Positions 34,326-42,764 of a DNA stretch of 64,000 nt are shown here, piece after piece. Numbering within the stretch: the stretch's first letter is position 1; the number at the start of each line of letters is the position of its first letter. This DNA is from Polyangiaceae bacterium (GTDB lineage: Bacteria > Myxococcota_A > Polyangia > Polyangiales > Polyangiaceae). A model generated the notes under the pieces. It was not told the origin of the DNA and made no database searches. It saw only the letters and a program-made list of their open reading frames with translations. The stretch is from positions 1-64,000 of the forward strand of contig JAWKRG010000006.1 of NCBI GenBank assembly GCA_041389725.1. Direction: 5' to 3'. The translations under genes and the position numbers were made by a program.

Positions 34326-35507
34326 TCAGTCGGTTCCAGCATCGGCGGGAGTGCCGCCACTGCCCGCGTCGGTACCACCGGTACCACCGGTACCGCCGGT
34401 GCCACCCGTGCCGCCAGTGCCACCCGTACCAGCGTCCGTACCACCGGTGCCACCCGTGCCCGCGTCGTCGCAGCTCGGGATGCCCGCACCCGCGTCCGCA
34501 TCAGCGGCCGGCGAACACGATCCGGCGCGGAGCGCGTTCGTCTGGACGTCCGTGCTCGCCTCACAGATGTAGCCCGGCGCACAGTCGGCGTTGCAATCGC
34601 ACAGCGGCTGGCACGCGCCCACATCGCCGGAAGTCGCGGCGGTGTCGAAGGACAGACCGCAGAACGCTTCGCCCTTGTTGCCGGGGCCGGCCCAGCCGCA
34701 AGCGTTCGGCGCGCCAAGGATGCAGAACTGGCTGCAGAGACGCTCCGTGGCGGGCGTGATGGTGACGCACAGGCCCTTGCACTCGCTGGGCTGTCCCGAA
34801 GGCTGCTGAACGCACGCCTCACCGAGGTCCTTGCCGGTCACCGCCGTCGTGGTGCACAGGCCCGAACCGGGATTGCAGCTGTGACCCGCGGGGCAATCCG
34901 AGTCGATGGCGCAAAGCGCCGAACAACCCGAGAAGGTCTCGTGGCACTTGCCGTCCGTCGCACACGCCTGGCCGGGCGGGCAGCTGTTGCCTGCACCGCA
35001 GTCGGCCTGCGCAGTGTTGCGCAAGAAGGTCTGGCAGCCGACGTCGACGCGGCCCTGACACTTGCTGGGACCGAAGGGGTCGCCAACGGTGCAGCCAGCA
35101 AGGCAGTAGCCCTGGGTGCCGTCGAAGCTGACGCACTCGCTCTTCGCGTCGATTGCCTGGCACTCCGTGCTGTCCGCGCAGGTCTTGGAGCAGTATCCGT
35201 GAGCGGGGCCTTCGCCATCCCACGCGCCGGAGTCGGGGAGGATGCAGGTGAGCCCTGCGCCGCACTCGGCGTCGCTCACGCAACCGCGCGCCAGCGCCGA
35301 CGTCGAGGATCCGCCGCCCGTTCCGCCGCCGCCCGTTCCGCCGCCGCCCGTCGCGCCGGACGCCGCGAACCCGCCACCGCCGTCGACGACGACGCCACCA
35401 CCACTGCCGCCGCCTCCGCCACTGTCGTCGCTGCTACAAGCAAAGGACGAACCACCGAAGCCTGCGGCGAGCAGGCCCAATCCCAACCAAGGCAAAATCT
35501 TCTTCAT
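34326..35507 (-). CDS. Cys-rich lipoprotein with Gly/Thr repeat tail
   Basis: The protein has 393 residues from ATG 35507 (MKKILPWLGLGLL), with GGAGG 10 bp upstream. Lipobox FAC precedes an acidic then Gly/Ser-rich linker. The body holds about 35 Cys residues in short repeats such as CVSDAECGAGLTC, CPPGQACATDGKC and CNADCAPGYIC, the pattern of small disulfide modules in secreted myxobacterial proteins. The C-terminus is a low-complexity GGTGGT repeat ending in DAGTD. It should be exported and lipid-anchored, perhaps on the cell surface. No catalytic motif is visible. Confidence 0.75.
   Translation of the reverse strand: MKKILPWLGLGLLAAGFGGSSFACSSDDSGGGGGSGGGVVVDGGGGFAASGATGGGGTGGGGTGGGSSTSALARGCVSDAECGAGLTCILPDSGAWDGEGPAHGYCSKTCADSTECQAIDAKSECVSFDGTQGYCLAGCTVGDPFGPSKCQGRVDVGCQTFLRNTAQADCGAGNSCPPGQACATDGKCHETFSGCSALCAIDSDCPAGHSCNPGSGLCTTTAVTGKDLGEACVQQPSGQPSECKGLCVTITPATERLCSQFCILGAPNACGWAGPGNKGEAFCGLSFDTAATSGDVGACQPLCDCNADCAPGYICEASTDVQTNALRAGSCSPAADADAGAGIPSCDDAGTGGTGGTDAGTGGTGGTGGTGGTGGTGGTDAGSGGTPADAGTD
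34350..34461. repeat. 9-bp coding repeats (GGTACCACC-type) in the lipoprotein 3' end
   Basis: Near-perfect 9-bp units (ACCACCGGT and variants with ACC/GCC) recur about ten times. They are interrupted by a non-repeat segment near 34430 and encode Gly-Gly-Thr steps on the minus strand. Such arrays can vary in copy number by slippage. Confidence 0.8.
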
Positions 35508-35708
35508 TGCTTCCAAGCCTCCTACCAGCGGCGGGGCACTTAGCATGACCTGCCGAACCCACCAAGCCTTACTTCCCGGCCCGAAGCGCGCAACTCCGCT
35601 GCCGCCGGACCCTTGCGTGACAGCTTGGGTAGACGTGGCGAACCCTGCGTCAGTTCAGTATTTGTGTGGAAGGCTGCCCTGCTGCGCCTTAACACGCTGA
35701 AATCGTTG

Positions 35709-35714
35709 TATACT
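35709..35714 (+). promoter_or_regulatory. Possible -10 element (TATACT) of a leaderless glycerate kinase transcript
   Basis: TATACT lies 12 bp before the ATG at 35726, so a start point 6-7 bp further on would give an mRNA with almost no leader. No Shine-Dalgarno is present before this ATG, consistent with leaderless translation. A -35 element is not clear; TTAACA upstream is too close. Confidence 0.35.
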
Positions 35715-35725
35715 TCCGCGGTACC

Positions 35726-36850
35726 ATGAGCGGACCGCGCCCGCGCGCGCTCCTCGCGCCCGACAAGCTGAAGGGCAGCCTGACGAGCGTCGACGCCGCC
35801 GAAGCTCTCTCTCGCGGTGTCCGCTCCGCAGGCGCTTCGGGCCTGCCACTACCGCTCGCCGACGGAGGAGAAGGGACGCTTCGCGTACTGCACCGTGCCT
35901 GGGGCGGCACCCTGGACACGCTGCCCACCGTCGACGCCCTCGGGCGGCGAACCCAGGCACAGGTGGGGATGCCGTCGCACGGACGCATCGTGCTCGAGGC
36001 GGCGAGCTGCCTGGGATTGGCCGACCTGGGCACGGCTGCGGACGTGACGCGCGCGAGCAGCCGCGGCCTCGGCCTGCTCATGCGGAGCGCACTGTCGCGC
36101 CGGCCGCGCGAGCTCATCATCGCGCTTGGGGGCACGGCGAACATGGACGGCGGGGCCGGCTTGCTCGAGGCCCTCGGCGCGCGGTTCGACGACGGGGCCA
36201 CAGCGCTCGCCCCACTCCAGCTCTCCTCACTGCGTCGCGTCGATCTGTCCGCCGCGGTTGCTGCGCTTTCCGGCGTGCGCGTCCGCGTGCTGTGCGACGT
36301 CGAGACGCCACTCAGCGAAGCCGCCGTCACCTACGGCCCCCAAAAGGGCGCCAGCCTCGCGACCGCCGCGGACCTGCAACGCGCGCTGGACCACTTCGGC
36401 GCGTTGCTTGGCCCGGAGCTCGGCGGCCTGCCTCACGGTGGTGCAGCAGGTGGGATCGGTGCGGCACTGGCGGCGCTCGGGGGCGAGCTCATGTCGGGCA
36501 GCGACGGCGTGCTCGATGCGGTGAACTTCGACGCTCTGCTCACGGACGCGGATTTCGTGATTACGGCGGAAGGCCGTTTGGACGCGACGTCATTGCGCGG
36601 CAAGGTCATTGGCAGCGTCGCCGCCCGCTGCCGGCGCGCGGGGCGGCCGCTCTTCGTCATTGCGGGATCCCTTGCCGCCGACGACGCCAGCCTGCAGGGC
36701 GCCGGGGTGTCCGCCGCCTTCGCTCTGGCGCCCGGCCCCTGCAGCCTGGAGCAGAGCACACGTCACGCTTCCGTGTGGCTAGAGCACCGCGCCCAAGCCG
36801 TCGCGGCGGCTTTCATCGCCGGCCGTCAGTCCTCGGGCAAGGGCGCGTAG
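35726..36850 (+). CDS. Glycerate kinase (GlxK type)
   Basis: This 374-residue enzyme phosphorylates glycerate with ATP. It shows the family start APDKLKGSLTSVDAAEALSRG, the Asp/Gly motif LADGGEGTL, GLGLLMRSALSRRPRELIIALGG with TANMDGGAGLLEALG, FGALLGPELGGLPHGGAAGG, and TAEGRLDATSLRGKVIGSVA. Length is typical. No ribosome site lies upstream. The last 25 bp overlap the end of the convergent cation transporter gene. Confidence 0.93.
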   Translation: MSGPRPRALLAPDKLKGSLTSVDAAEALSRGVRSAGASGLPLPLADGGEGTLRVLHRAWGGTLDTLPTVDALGRRTQAQVGMPSHGRIVLEAASCLGLADLGTAADVTRASSRGLGLLMRSALSRRPRELIIALGGTANMDGGAGLLEALGARFDDGATALAPLQLSSLRRVDLSAAVAALSGVRVRVLCDVETPLSEAAVTYGPQKGASLATAADLQRALDHFGALLGPELGGLPHGGAAGGIGAALAALGGELMSGSDGVLDAVNFDALLTDADFVITAEGRLDATSLRGKVIGSVAARCRRAGRPLFVIAGSLAADDASLQGAGVSAAFALAPGPCSLEQSTRHASVWLEHRAQAVAAAFIAGRQSSGKGA

Positions 36851-37761
36851 CTCGCGCCGCTGGGCGCAGGTTCGGTGTGAACCAAGACGTCTTGCACCTC
36901 GGGCACAGCATCGTGGATCGCGTCGATCACCCAATGCGTCACGCGATGAGCCTGCACCACGTCGAGGTGTGGAGCGATCTGCACGTGCAGGTCGACGAAC
37001 ACCGCGGCCGGCGTGCCGCGCGTACGGATCTTGTGCACGCTCGCCACGCCCGGCACGCTGGCCGCTGCCTCTGCAATGCGCTCGGGGTCTACGCGCGCCG
37101 AGTCTGCGAGGTAGCCCAGGTTGTTGCGCAAGACAGCGATGCCCGCGACGCCGATGAAGCCCGCCACCAAGACCGCCACCGCGGCATCGAGCCATATCCA
37201 GCCCTGAGACACCCCCACCACGGCGGCCATGACCCCAAGGGTCACGTAGGCGTCCGAGCGTGTGTGCGCGGCGTCGCTCTCCAGCAGGGGACTGTGCAGT
37301 CGCCGGCCAGCACTTCGTTCGTAGCTGGCGACGAAAAGATTCACGATCAGCGTGACGCCCAGGACGGCGAACGCTCCCAGCCCCAGGTGTGGCACCGCCG
37401 CGTCGCTCGAAAGCAGGCGTTGCAGTGCGCCGTGCACCACGTCGACCGCGAGGGCCAGCAGGGTGAGGCCGATCAGCGTCGCCGCAACTGCTTCCAGCTT
37501 TTCGTGACCGTAGGGGTGGTCGTGATCGGCGGGACGGGCGGCGAGCGCCATGCCGACGAAACCGATGATGTTGTTCGTGGAGTCCGTCAGCGAATGGAAC
37601 CCGTCTGCTCGAATGCCGAGGCTCGACGCCCAATAGCCGTAGGCGATCTTCGCGCCCGCAACCGCGAGGTTGAGCACGAAGGTGAGCGCGAGCACGCGGC
37701 GCACCGCACGGCTCCGCGCTTGCGCGGTGGCGAGGCGACGTTCGTGCGCGGCGGTGGACAT
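36826..37761 (-). CDS. Cation diffusion facilitator family transporter
   Basis: The protein has 311 residues from ATG 37761 (MSTAAHERRLAT). It has six predicted transmembrane helices. Metal-site motifs are present: RADGFHSLTDSTNN in helix 2 and SDAAHTRSDAYVT in helix 5. A C-terminal cytoplasmic domain of about 90 residues contains HKIRTRGTPAAVFVDLHVQI and ends in polar residues. CDF proteins expel Zn2+, Fe2+ or Mn2+ by proton exchange. The 3' end overlaps glycerate kinase by 25 bp. The preceding gene stops 8 bp upstream, so they may be cotranscribed. Confidence 0.92.
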   Translation of the reverse strand: MSTAAHERRLATAQARSRAVRRVLALTFVLNLAVAGAKIAYGYWASSLGIRADGFHSLTDSTNNIIGFVGMALAARPADHDHPYGHEKLEAVAATLIGLTLLALAVDVVHGALQRLLSSDAAVPHLGLGAFAVLGVTLIVNLFVASYERSAGRRLHSPLLESDAAHTRSDAYVTLGVMAAVVGVSQGWIWLDAAVAVLVAGFIGVAGIAVLRNNLGYLADSARVDPERIAEAAASVPGVASVHKIRTRGTPAAVFVDLHVQIAPHLDVVQAHRVTHWVIDAIHDAVPEVQDVLVHTEPAPSGASYAPLPED

Positions 37762-37769
37762 GGGAGGCG

Positions 37770-38381
37770 TCAGCGCCGCAATTGTGCAAGCAAGCTCTGG
37801 AGAATCGCCAGACCCATCGTGATCTTTTCGAAGAAGGACGGCGAGTGCGGCACGAGATAGAACTTGGGGTGGCGCTGCCACAGCCTACGAAGGCTGTCGT
37901 CTAGCGCCAGTGCCTGCTGCACCCCTTCGGTTCGCATCGGGTTCCCGCCCTCGATCGCGTGTCCACCTCGGGCCGCCGATTCGAAAAAGACCACGGCGTC
38001 GTAGCGCGCGAGTTCCGCATCGAGCGACGTCCCCATTTCCGTGAAGAAGTCTCCCTCCCCTTCGGGCCAGTAGGCACCGCCATCCACCGTGCCGCGGTCA
38101 CAGAGCAAGGTGCGCGTGGGGTAGGCCGCCGCCTGCACCTCTTCCAGATTGCGCTGCACGTGGAAGATCGCGGTCTGCACGCCGCGACGGGCCAGGGCCT
38201 CGGCGCGACGGGGAAAGCCGCCCGAGAAGACGATGGTAGCGGCCTCGGGCACGACGACGACCTCGTCGCCAATCTCGCGACGGAAGAGGTCCGCCGCCGT
38301 CGTCTTGCCGCCCCCGGGGCCGCCGCTCAGCACGATGCGCACCGCGCGCGGGCCAGGGGGGTTGGATGACGGCGCGTTCAT
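37770..38381 (-). CDS. AAA-type ATP-binding protein (AAA_28/NadR-kinase-like)
   Basis: The 203-residue protein has a Walker A SGGPGGGKTT near residue 19-28, a downstream Asp in TLLCDRGTVDGGAYWPEG and DAVVFFESAARGGHAIEGGN, giving the pattern of the AAA_28 family of P-loop proteins related to the NadR kinase and Ttd14-type domains. No DNA-binding domain is attached. It may phosphorylate a small molecule. It is 25 bp downstream of the stress protein gene and 8 bp upstream of the CDF transporter gene. Confidence 0.75.
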   Translation of the reverse strand: MNAPSSNPPGPRAVRIVLSGGPGGGKTTAADLFRREIGDEVVVVPEAATIVFSGGFPRRAEALARRGVQTAIFHVQRNLEEVQAAAYPTRTLLCDRGTVDGGAYWPEGEGDFFTEMGTSLDAELARYDAVVFFESAARGGHAIEGGNPMRTEGVQQALALDDSLRRLWQRHPKFYLVPHSPSFFEKITMGLAILQSLLAQLRR

Positions 38382-38406
38382 CGACCTCGCAGAGCGTTGA
38401 GCGGCG

Positions 38407-39075
38407 CTACTTGTTCATCGGCGTCAGCATCGGCATGCTGTCCCGCGACGACACGTTGCGATGCACGTAGTGGTAGGTATGCGGGCGCCCGTGATGCTCC
38501 GAGTGGCGCGCGCACCATAGCTGCTCTCCGCCGGTCTCTTGTCGGACCTTCACGCAGTCTTGACAGGGCGGCTCGATGTCGGGGACACGGGCCTCTTCGT
38601 TCTTCGGACGCACCACCAAGACCGGGCAAGGAGCCAAACGCACCACGCCTTCGGCAACTGATCCCAAAAGGAGTCGGCGCATGCCGCGACGCCCGTGCGT
38701 ACCGACGATGACGAGATCCGCCTCCAAGTCGGACGCAAGTTGAGCGATCTCTTCGGCAGGGGCGTCCAAACGCAGATGGGTCACCGCCCGAGCAAACACC
38801 GGCAGCTTGGCAGCCTCTCGCGCTCTCACGAAAGCCTCGAGCCGAGATTCCACGAACTCTTTCAGGCGCGCCGACGCCTCCTCCATGCTTAGCGTTTCGA
38901 TCTCGCCGCCGATCTCCAAGTGCACCATCGGGCCGTACGCGCGAGCCACGTTGATCACATGCAGCTCGCCTTCGTAGGCGTCGCTGGCGCGCTCGAAGGC
39001 GTGCGCGAGGGCGACGTCTCCGGTTTCCGAGAAGTCCACGCCGACCACGACGATGTAGGGCTTGTGCTGGGTCAT
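38407..39075 (-). CDS. Universal stress protein with Cys/His-rich C-terminal extension
   Basis: The start is ATG 39075 (MTQHKPYIVVVGVDFSET) after AGGAGA. Residues 1-150 form one UspA domain ending with ATP-loop motif GTHGRRGMRRLLLGSVAEGVVRLAPCPVLVVR in sections. An extra 65 residues follow with CQDC, a later WCARHSEHHGRPH and YHYVHR, which could chelate zinc or iron. 222 residues in all. It is divergent from the hemerythrin gene with 187 bp between, which carries a palindromic site. Usp proteins act during starvation or low oxygen. Confidence 0.9.
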   Translation of the reverse strand: MTQHKPYIVVVGVDFSETGDVALAHAFERASDAYEGELHVINVARAYGPMVHLEIGGEIETLSMEEASARLKEFVESRLEAFVRAREAAKLPVFARAVTHLRLDAPAEEIAQLASDLEADLVIVGTHGRRGMRRLLLGSVAEGVVRLAPCPVLVVRPKNEEARVPDIEPPCQDCVKVRQETGGEQLWCARHSEHHGRPHTYHYVHRNVSSRDSMPMLTPMNK

Positions 39076-39185
39076 GATGTTCTCCTTCCCGACTTCGCGG
39101 TCGACACGCAGTCTTTGCAGGCGGCGTGCCACGCGCGAACTCGGCTTGTTTGCAGCTACGCCGGCGCCTGCCGGGCACTCACTGC

Positions 39186-39196
39186 GCATTATTTGC
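39186..39196. promoter_or_regulatory. GCAW-N3-TTGC palindrome between stress protein and hemerythrin genes
   Basis: GCATTATTTGC is flanked by C and G and embedded in TGCGCATTATTTGCGCA (39183-39199). The same core occurs as GCAATTTTTGC at 50978 and GCAAAGTTTGC at 53556. It lies 67 bp before the hemerythrin start and 108 bp before the stress-protein start. A regulator binding site is inferred. Confidence 0.45.
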
Positions 39197-39262
39197 GCAC
39201 AATTCCCCCGTCCCGCAAAAGCTGCGGCAGGCGGGCCTTTCCGAGCGTGGGAAGCTCGGCTC

Positions 39263-39814
39263 ATGAACACCGCCCACCCAGCGGATGAGATCGTGGACGA
39301 GCATCGCGTGATCGCTCGCATGCTCGAGGTGCTTCACACCTTGGCTCAGGTCATCGACCGTGGCGAACCCTTCGCGCTCGATGACGTCGCAGAGACCGTT
39401 CACTTCTTCCGCGAGTTCGTCGACCTGGGACATCACGAGAAAGAAGAGTCGGTACTCATTCCCGAACTGACGCGGGCGGGCGTCGACTGGAGCAGCGGCG
39501 CACTGGCGGAGATCCGTGCCGAACACAACCAGGAGCGCTATCTGGTGCGCTCACTGCGACACGCGACGTTGCAGCATGCGGAGTGGACCGCCGAGGAGCG
39601 CAAGCACTTTGCCAGTATTGCAACCGAGTTCGTCGAACTACAGCGCAAGCACCTCGCGCGCGAGAACGCGGAAATGATCCCCCTCGCGCGGCAGAAGTTG
39701 TCCGCGGACCGCGTCGAAGCCGTGCGACGAGAGTTCTCCAACATCGACTCGACACGACGCGCCTCCGGCGTCGATGTGGACGTCGACTCACTTGCGAGCC
39801 GCATCTTGGGATGA
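39263..39814 (+). CDS. Hemerythrin-domain protein
   Basis: This 183-residue protein starts MNTAHPADEIVDEHRVIARM, where the HHE domain begins. Iron-ligand positions are present in order: His in DEHRVIARML, HxxxE in LGHHEKEESVLIPEL, His in IRAEHNQERYLV and His/Glu in RKHLARENAEMIPLA. It would bind a di-iron centre that carries or senses oxygen or nitric oxide. The 3' end overlaps the P-type ATPase gene by 27 bp. Next to a cbb3 oxidase operon, an oxygen or redox sensing role is reasonable. Confidence 0.9.
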   Translation: MNTAHPADEIVDEHRVIARMLEVLHTLAQVIDRGEPFALDDVAETVHFFREFVDLGHHEKEESVLIPELTRAGVDWSSGALAEIRAEHNQERYLVRSLRHATLQHAEWTAEERKHFASIATEFVELQRKHLARENAEMIPLARQKLSADRVEAVRREFSNIDSTRRASGVDVDVDSLASRILG

Positions 39815-42640
39815 ACGGCTGCGCGCGGCTTTGACCGCCTCGGAGAGCAGCCAGGTAGTGCCACTGAGCGCCAATACCAGCAGCAGCAGCTCCGAGGGCA
39901 GCGACTGAGTAGAGAACGCCGCGTGCAGGGGCGGCAAGTACACGGCAATCGCCTGAAGCACGAACGCCGCCACGAAGGCGCCCCACAAGCGTGCGTTCGA
40001 GCCGAAGCCAAGCTGCGCCACCGAGTGCTGGCGACTGCGACTGCCGTGTGCGTGAAAGAGCGGGCCGAGGCCGAGCACCGAGAAGGTCGCCGTGCGAGCG
40101 ACGGCTAGCTCCGACCCCGATGCCTGCGGCCCTGATAGCCAGGCAAAGACGAAGATCCCGCAGGCACCGATCCAGCTCCCGTAGCCGATCAAGTGCAACA
40201 AGTCGCCGCGCTCGATCAAGGGTTCGTTCACGCGACGGGGCGCGCGTCGCATCGGGTCGTCGCGCTGAGGTTCCATGCCGAGCGCCAGCGCTGGCAAGCC
40301 GTTCGTGATCAGGTTGATCCACAGGATCTGCGTTGGCGTCAGCAGCGCTGGCCAGCCCAGCAGGGCGCCGACGACGACGGCGAGCACGAGCCCCCAGTTG
40401 ACGGTGAAGAGGAAGACGATGAAGCGCTTGATGTTCGCGTAGACGACGCGCCCCTCTTCGATGGCGACGACGATGGTGGCGTAGTTGTCGTCCAGCAGCA
40501 CCATGTCGGCCGCTTCCCTCGTCACGTCGGTGCCTCCCTTCCCCATGGCCACACCAATGTCAGCTGCCTTGATCGCGGGCGCGTCGTTGACGCCGTCACC
40601 CGTCATGGCAACCACGTGGCCCAAGCGCTGGAATGCCTGGACCAGTCGCAGCTTGTTGGCGGCGGTCGCGCGAGCCACGACTTGGATCTCTCGGGCGGCT
40701 GTGTCGAGTTCGGGGTCGTCCATTGCGTCGATCTCACTGCCGCTCACTACGGCCTCGGCGGGCGCTGAGGCCGCGAGAAGGCCAATTTCCTCGGCGATGG
40801 CTCGTGCTGTACGCGGGTGGTCGCCGGTGATCATCACGCTCCTGACACCCGCGCCGCGGGCGCGGGCGATTGCTTCGACCGCCTCCGCGCGCGGCGGGTC
40901 CGACAGCCCGACGAAGCCCAGGAGCTCGGTGCCACGTTCGAAGCGCTCGAGCAGCTCTTGCCGCGATTGCGACGCGGGGGGAACGGAGTCGAGGCGCTTG
41001 GGCTCGCGCCGCGCAGCCACCGCCAGCAAACGCAATCCGAGCTCCCCTGCCCGCGACAGCTCGCGCTGAATGCGGGAGCGCACGGCGTCATCGAGCCTGC
41101 GCAGCTCACCGGTCTCCGAGCGCCAGCATTCGACGTCCTCCAGTACGGCCTCGGGGGCGCCGTGGGTGAAGCTCACCAGTGCGTCATCGGTCTCCGCGAC
41201 CACCGTGGCGCGGCGTCGCTGCCCGTCGAAGGGCACCACCCTTGCCGCGCGAAACATGCTGTCCGCACGTCGCTCGGGCGGAAGTTGCGCACGATGAAAC
41301 TCCAGCAACGCCACGTCGGTCGGGTCGCCCCGCACCACACAGCTGCCACCTTCGTCGACTTCGAGATGCGCCGCTGGCGTGAAGCCAAGAGCACGGACCA
41401 GCTCCGCGTAGGCCCCCTCGCCGAGCGACCCCTCCGCGACTTCGTCCACACGCTCGCCGCGATCCTGCACGGGAACCCAGACCCAGCGCACCGTCATGCG
41501 GTTCTGCGTCAGCGTTCCCGTCTTGTCCGTGCAGATCAAGTTGGCACTGCCAAGGGTCTCCACAGCTGCCAAACGTCGCACCAGCGCGTTCTGCTTTGCC
41601 ATGCGCTGAACCCCAACGGCCAGCACGATGCTGGTCACCGCGGGAAGCCCTTCCGGAATCGCCGCAACCGCCAGGGACACCGCCGTCAGGATCCAGAAGC
41701 CCAGAGAGCCACTGCCTTGGACGACGCCGATTGCCAGCACCAACAGCGCCAGAACGGCGCAGCCCGCCACCACGTACGCGCCGAAGCGACGCAGCGAGCG
41801 TTGCAGCGGCGTGTCGGGAGCTTCCACCTTCTGCAGCAACGCGGCGATCTTTCCGAGCTCGCTGCCCATGCCCGCCGCCGTGACCACGCCGCGTCCCCGC
41901 CCACGGACCACGTGGCTCCCCGAGTAGGCCATGTTGCAGCGCTCGGCGAGGGGAGTCGCCTCGGGTAGCGGTCCGATCTCCTTGCTCACAGGGGCGCTCT
42001 CCCCGGTGAGCGCCGCTTCGTCGCAAAGCAAATCCTCGGCGTCGAACAGGCGCAGATCGGCGCCCACACGATCGCCTTCGTCTAGAATGACGATGTCTCC
42101 CTTCACGAGAGCGGAGGTGGGTACGCGCTGCACTCTGCCCTCTCGCAACACGCGCGACTCGGGCGCCCCGAGAGCGCGCAAGGCTCTCAGCGCGTGCTCG
42201 GCTTTTCGTTCCTGGGCGAAACCAATCACGGCGTTGATGACGACGATGAAAGCGATGGCGATCGCGTCGCCGAACCGTTGCAGGAAGGCCTGCCCCGCTC
42301 GTTCCCACTCCGCCAGCAGGACCGACAGCACCGCCGCCGCGATCAGGGCGAGCACCGTGACATCCGTCAACTGCGCGAGCAAGACGACGTAGGCAGGTCG
42401 CGGTGGACGCTCTGCAAGGCGGTTTTCGCCGTCCATCGCTCGCCGACGCCCAGCTTCTTCGGCGCTCAGTCCCTGGTTGGGGTCGACGCCGAGCACCGCA
42501 CACGTCCGCGTCTCACTCAATTTGTAGGCCTGGATTTCTCGCACTCCTTGCGCACCTTGGCGGCCCGAACGCAGCTGCTGCGGGTTCTCACTGCTCGGAA
42601 GTTCCCTGGTCACACCCCACCCCCGGGCGCCCGACGCCAT
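39788..42640 (-). CDS. Cation-transporting P-type ATPase (P2A-like)
   Basis: The protein has about 950 residues from ATG 42640. It shows the phosphorylation site ICTDKTGTLT, PEGLP in helix 4 (VAAIPEGLPAVTSIVLAVG), and GDGVNDAPAIKAADIGVAM, plus ten transmembrane helices. Helix 6 reads ILWINLITNGLPALALG: the Asp that binds Ca2+ in SERCA and Pmr1 (TDG) is Asn here, and helix 5 (NWGLVLAVVVGALL) lacks the usual Glu. So a calcium role is uncertain; Mn2+ or another ion is possible. It is divergent from ccoNO with 124 bp between. Confidence 0.88.
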   Translation of the reverse strand: MASGARGWGVTRELPSSENPQQLRSGRQGAQGVREIQAYKLSETRTCAVLGVDPNQGLSAEEAGRRRAMDGENRLAERPPRPAYVVLLAQLTDVTVLALIAAAVLSVLLAEWERAGQAFLQRFGDAIAIAFIVVINAVIGFAQERKAEHALRALRALGAPESRVLREGRVQRVPTSALVKGDIVILDEGDRVGADLRLFDAEDLLCDEAALTGESAPVSKEIGPLPEATPLAERCNMAYSGSHVVRGRGRGVVTAAGMGSELGKIAALLQKVEAPDTPLQRSLRRFGAYVVAGCAVLALLVLAIGVVQGSGSLGFWILTAVSLAVAAIPEGLPAVTSIVLAVGVQRMAKQNALVRRLAAVETLGSANLICTDKTGTLTQNRMTVRWVWVPVQDRGERVDEVAEGSLGEGAYAELVRALGFTPAAHLEVDEGGSCVVRGDPTDVALLEFHRAQLPPERRADSMFRAARVVPFDGQRRRATVVAETDDALVSFTHGAPEAVLEDVECWRSETGELRRLDDAVRSRIQRELSRAGELGLRLLAVAARREPKRLDSVPPASQSRQELLERFERGTELLGFVGLSDPPRAEAVEAIARARGAGVRSVMITGDHPRTARAIAEEIGLLAASAPAEAVVSGSEIDAMDDPELDTAAREIQVVARATAANKLRLVQAFQRLGHVVAMTGDGVNDAPAIKAADIGVAMGKGGTDVTREAADMVLLDDNYATIVVAIEEGRVVYANIKRFIVFLFTVNWGLVLAVVVGALLGWPALLTPTQILWINLITNGLPALALGMEPQRDDPMRRAPRRVNEPLIERGDLLHLIGYGSWIGACGIFVFAWLSGPQASGSELAVARTATFSVLGLGPLFHAHGSRSRQHSVAQLGFGSNARLWGAFVAAFVLQAIAVYLPPLHAAFSTQSLPSELLLLVLALSGTTWLLSEAVKAARSRSSQDAARK

Positions 42641-42663
42641 GATTCCCACGCTTTGGGGTCCGC

Positions 42664-42677
42664 TTGACGAGGATCAG
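42664..42677 (+). promoter_or_regulatory. FNR-like box upstream of the cbb3 operon
   Basis: TTGAC-GAGG-ATCAG matches the FNR/ANR consensus TTGAT-N4-ATCAA at eight of ten fixed positions. It lies 87 bp upstream of the ccoNO start and about 24 bp upstream of the divergent ATPase start. FNR-type control of cbb3 oxidase genes is established in other proteobacteria. No FNR gene is in the window. Confidence 0.45.
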
Positions 42678-42724
42678 ACGCATGACGGGGCTCGCTCCGG
42701 CCCAAGGCCCCCGACCGAACGGGA

Positions 42725-42744
42725 ACCGTGCGTTTCGGCACGGT
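42725..42744. promoter_or_regulatory. Perfect 7-bp inverted repeat in the ccoNO leader
   Basis: ACCGTGC and GCACGGT with loop GTTTCG lie 21-40 bp before the GTG start of ccoNO. It could be an operator or a 5' leader hairpin affecting translation. There is no T-run, so a terminator is unlikely. Confidence 0.4.
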
Positions 42745-42764
42745 ATTTGCCATCGCGACCGGCC

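Noticed and set aside
34323..35543. Long plus-strand open frame opposite the Cys-rich lipoprotein
   Set aside because: The product is Arg/Ala-rich without motifs, a typical antisense shadow of high-GC coding DNA.
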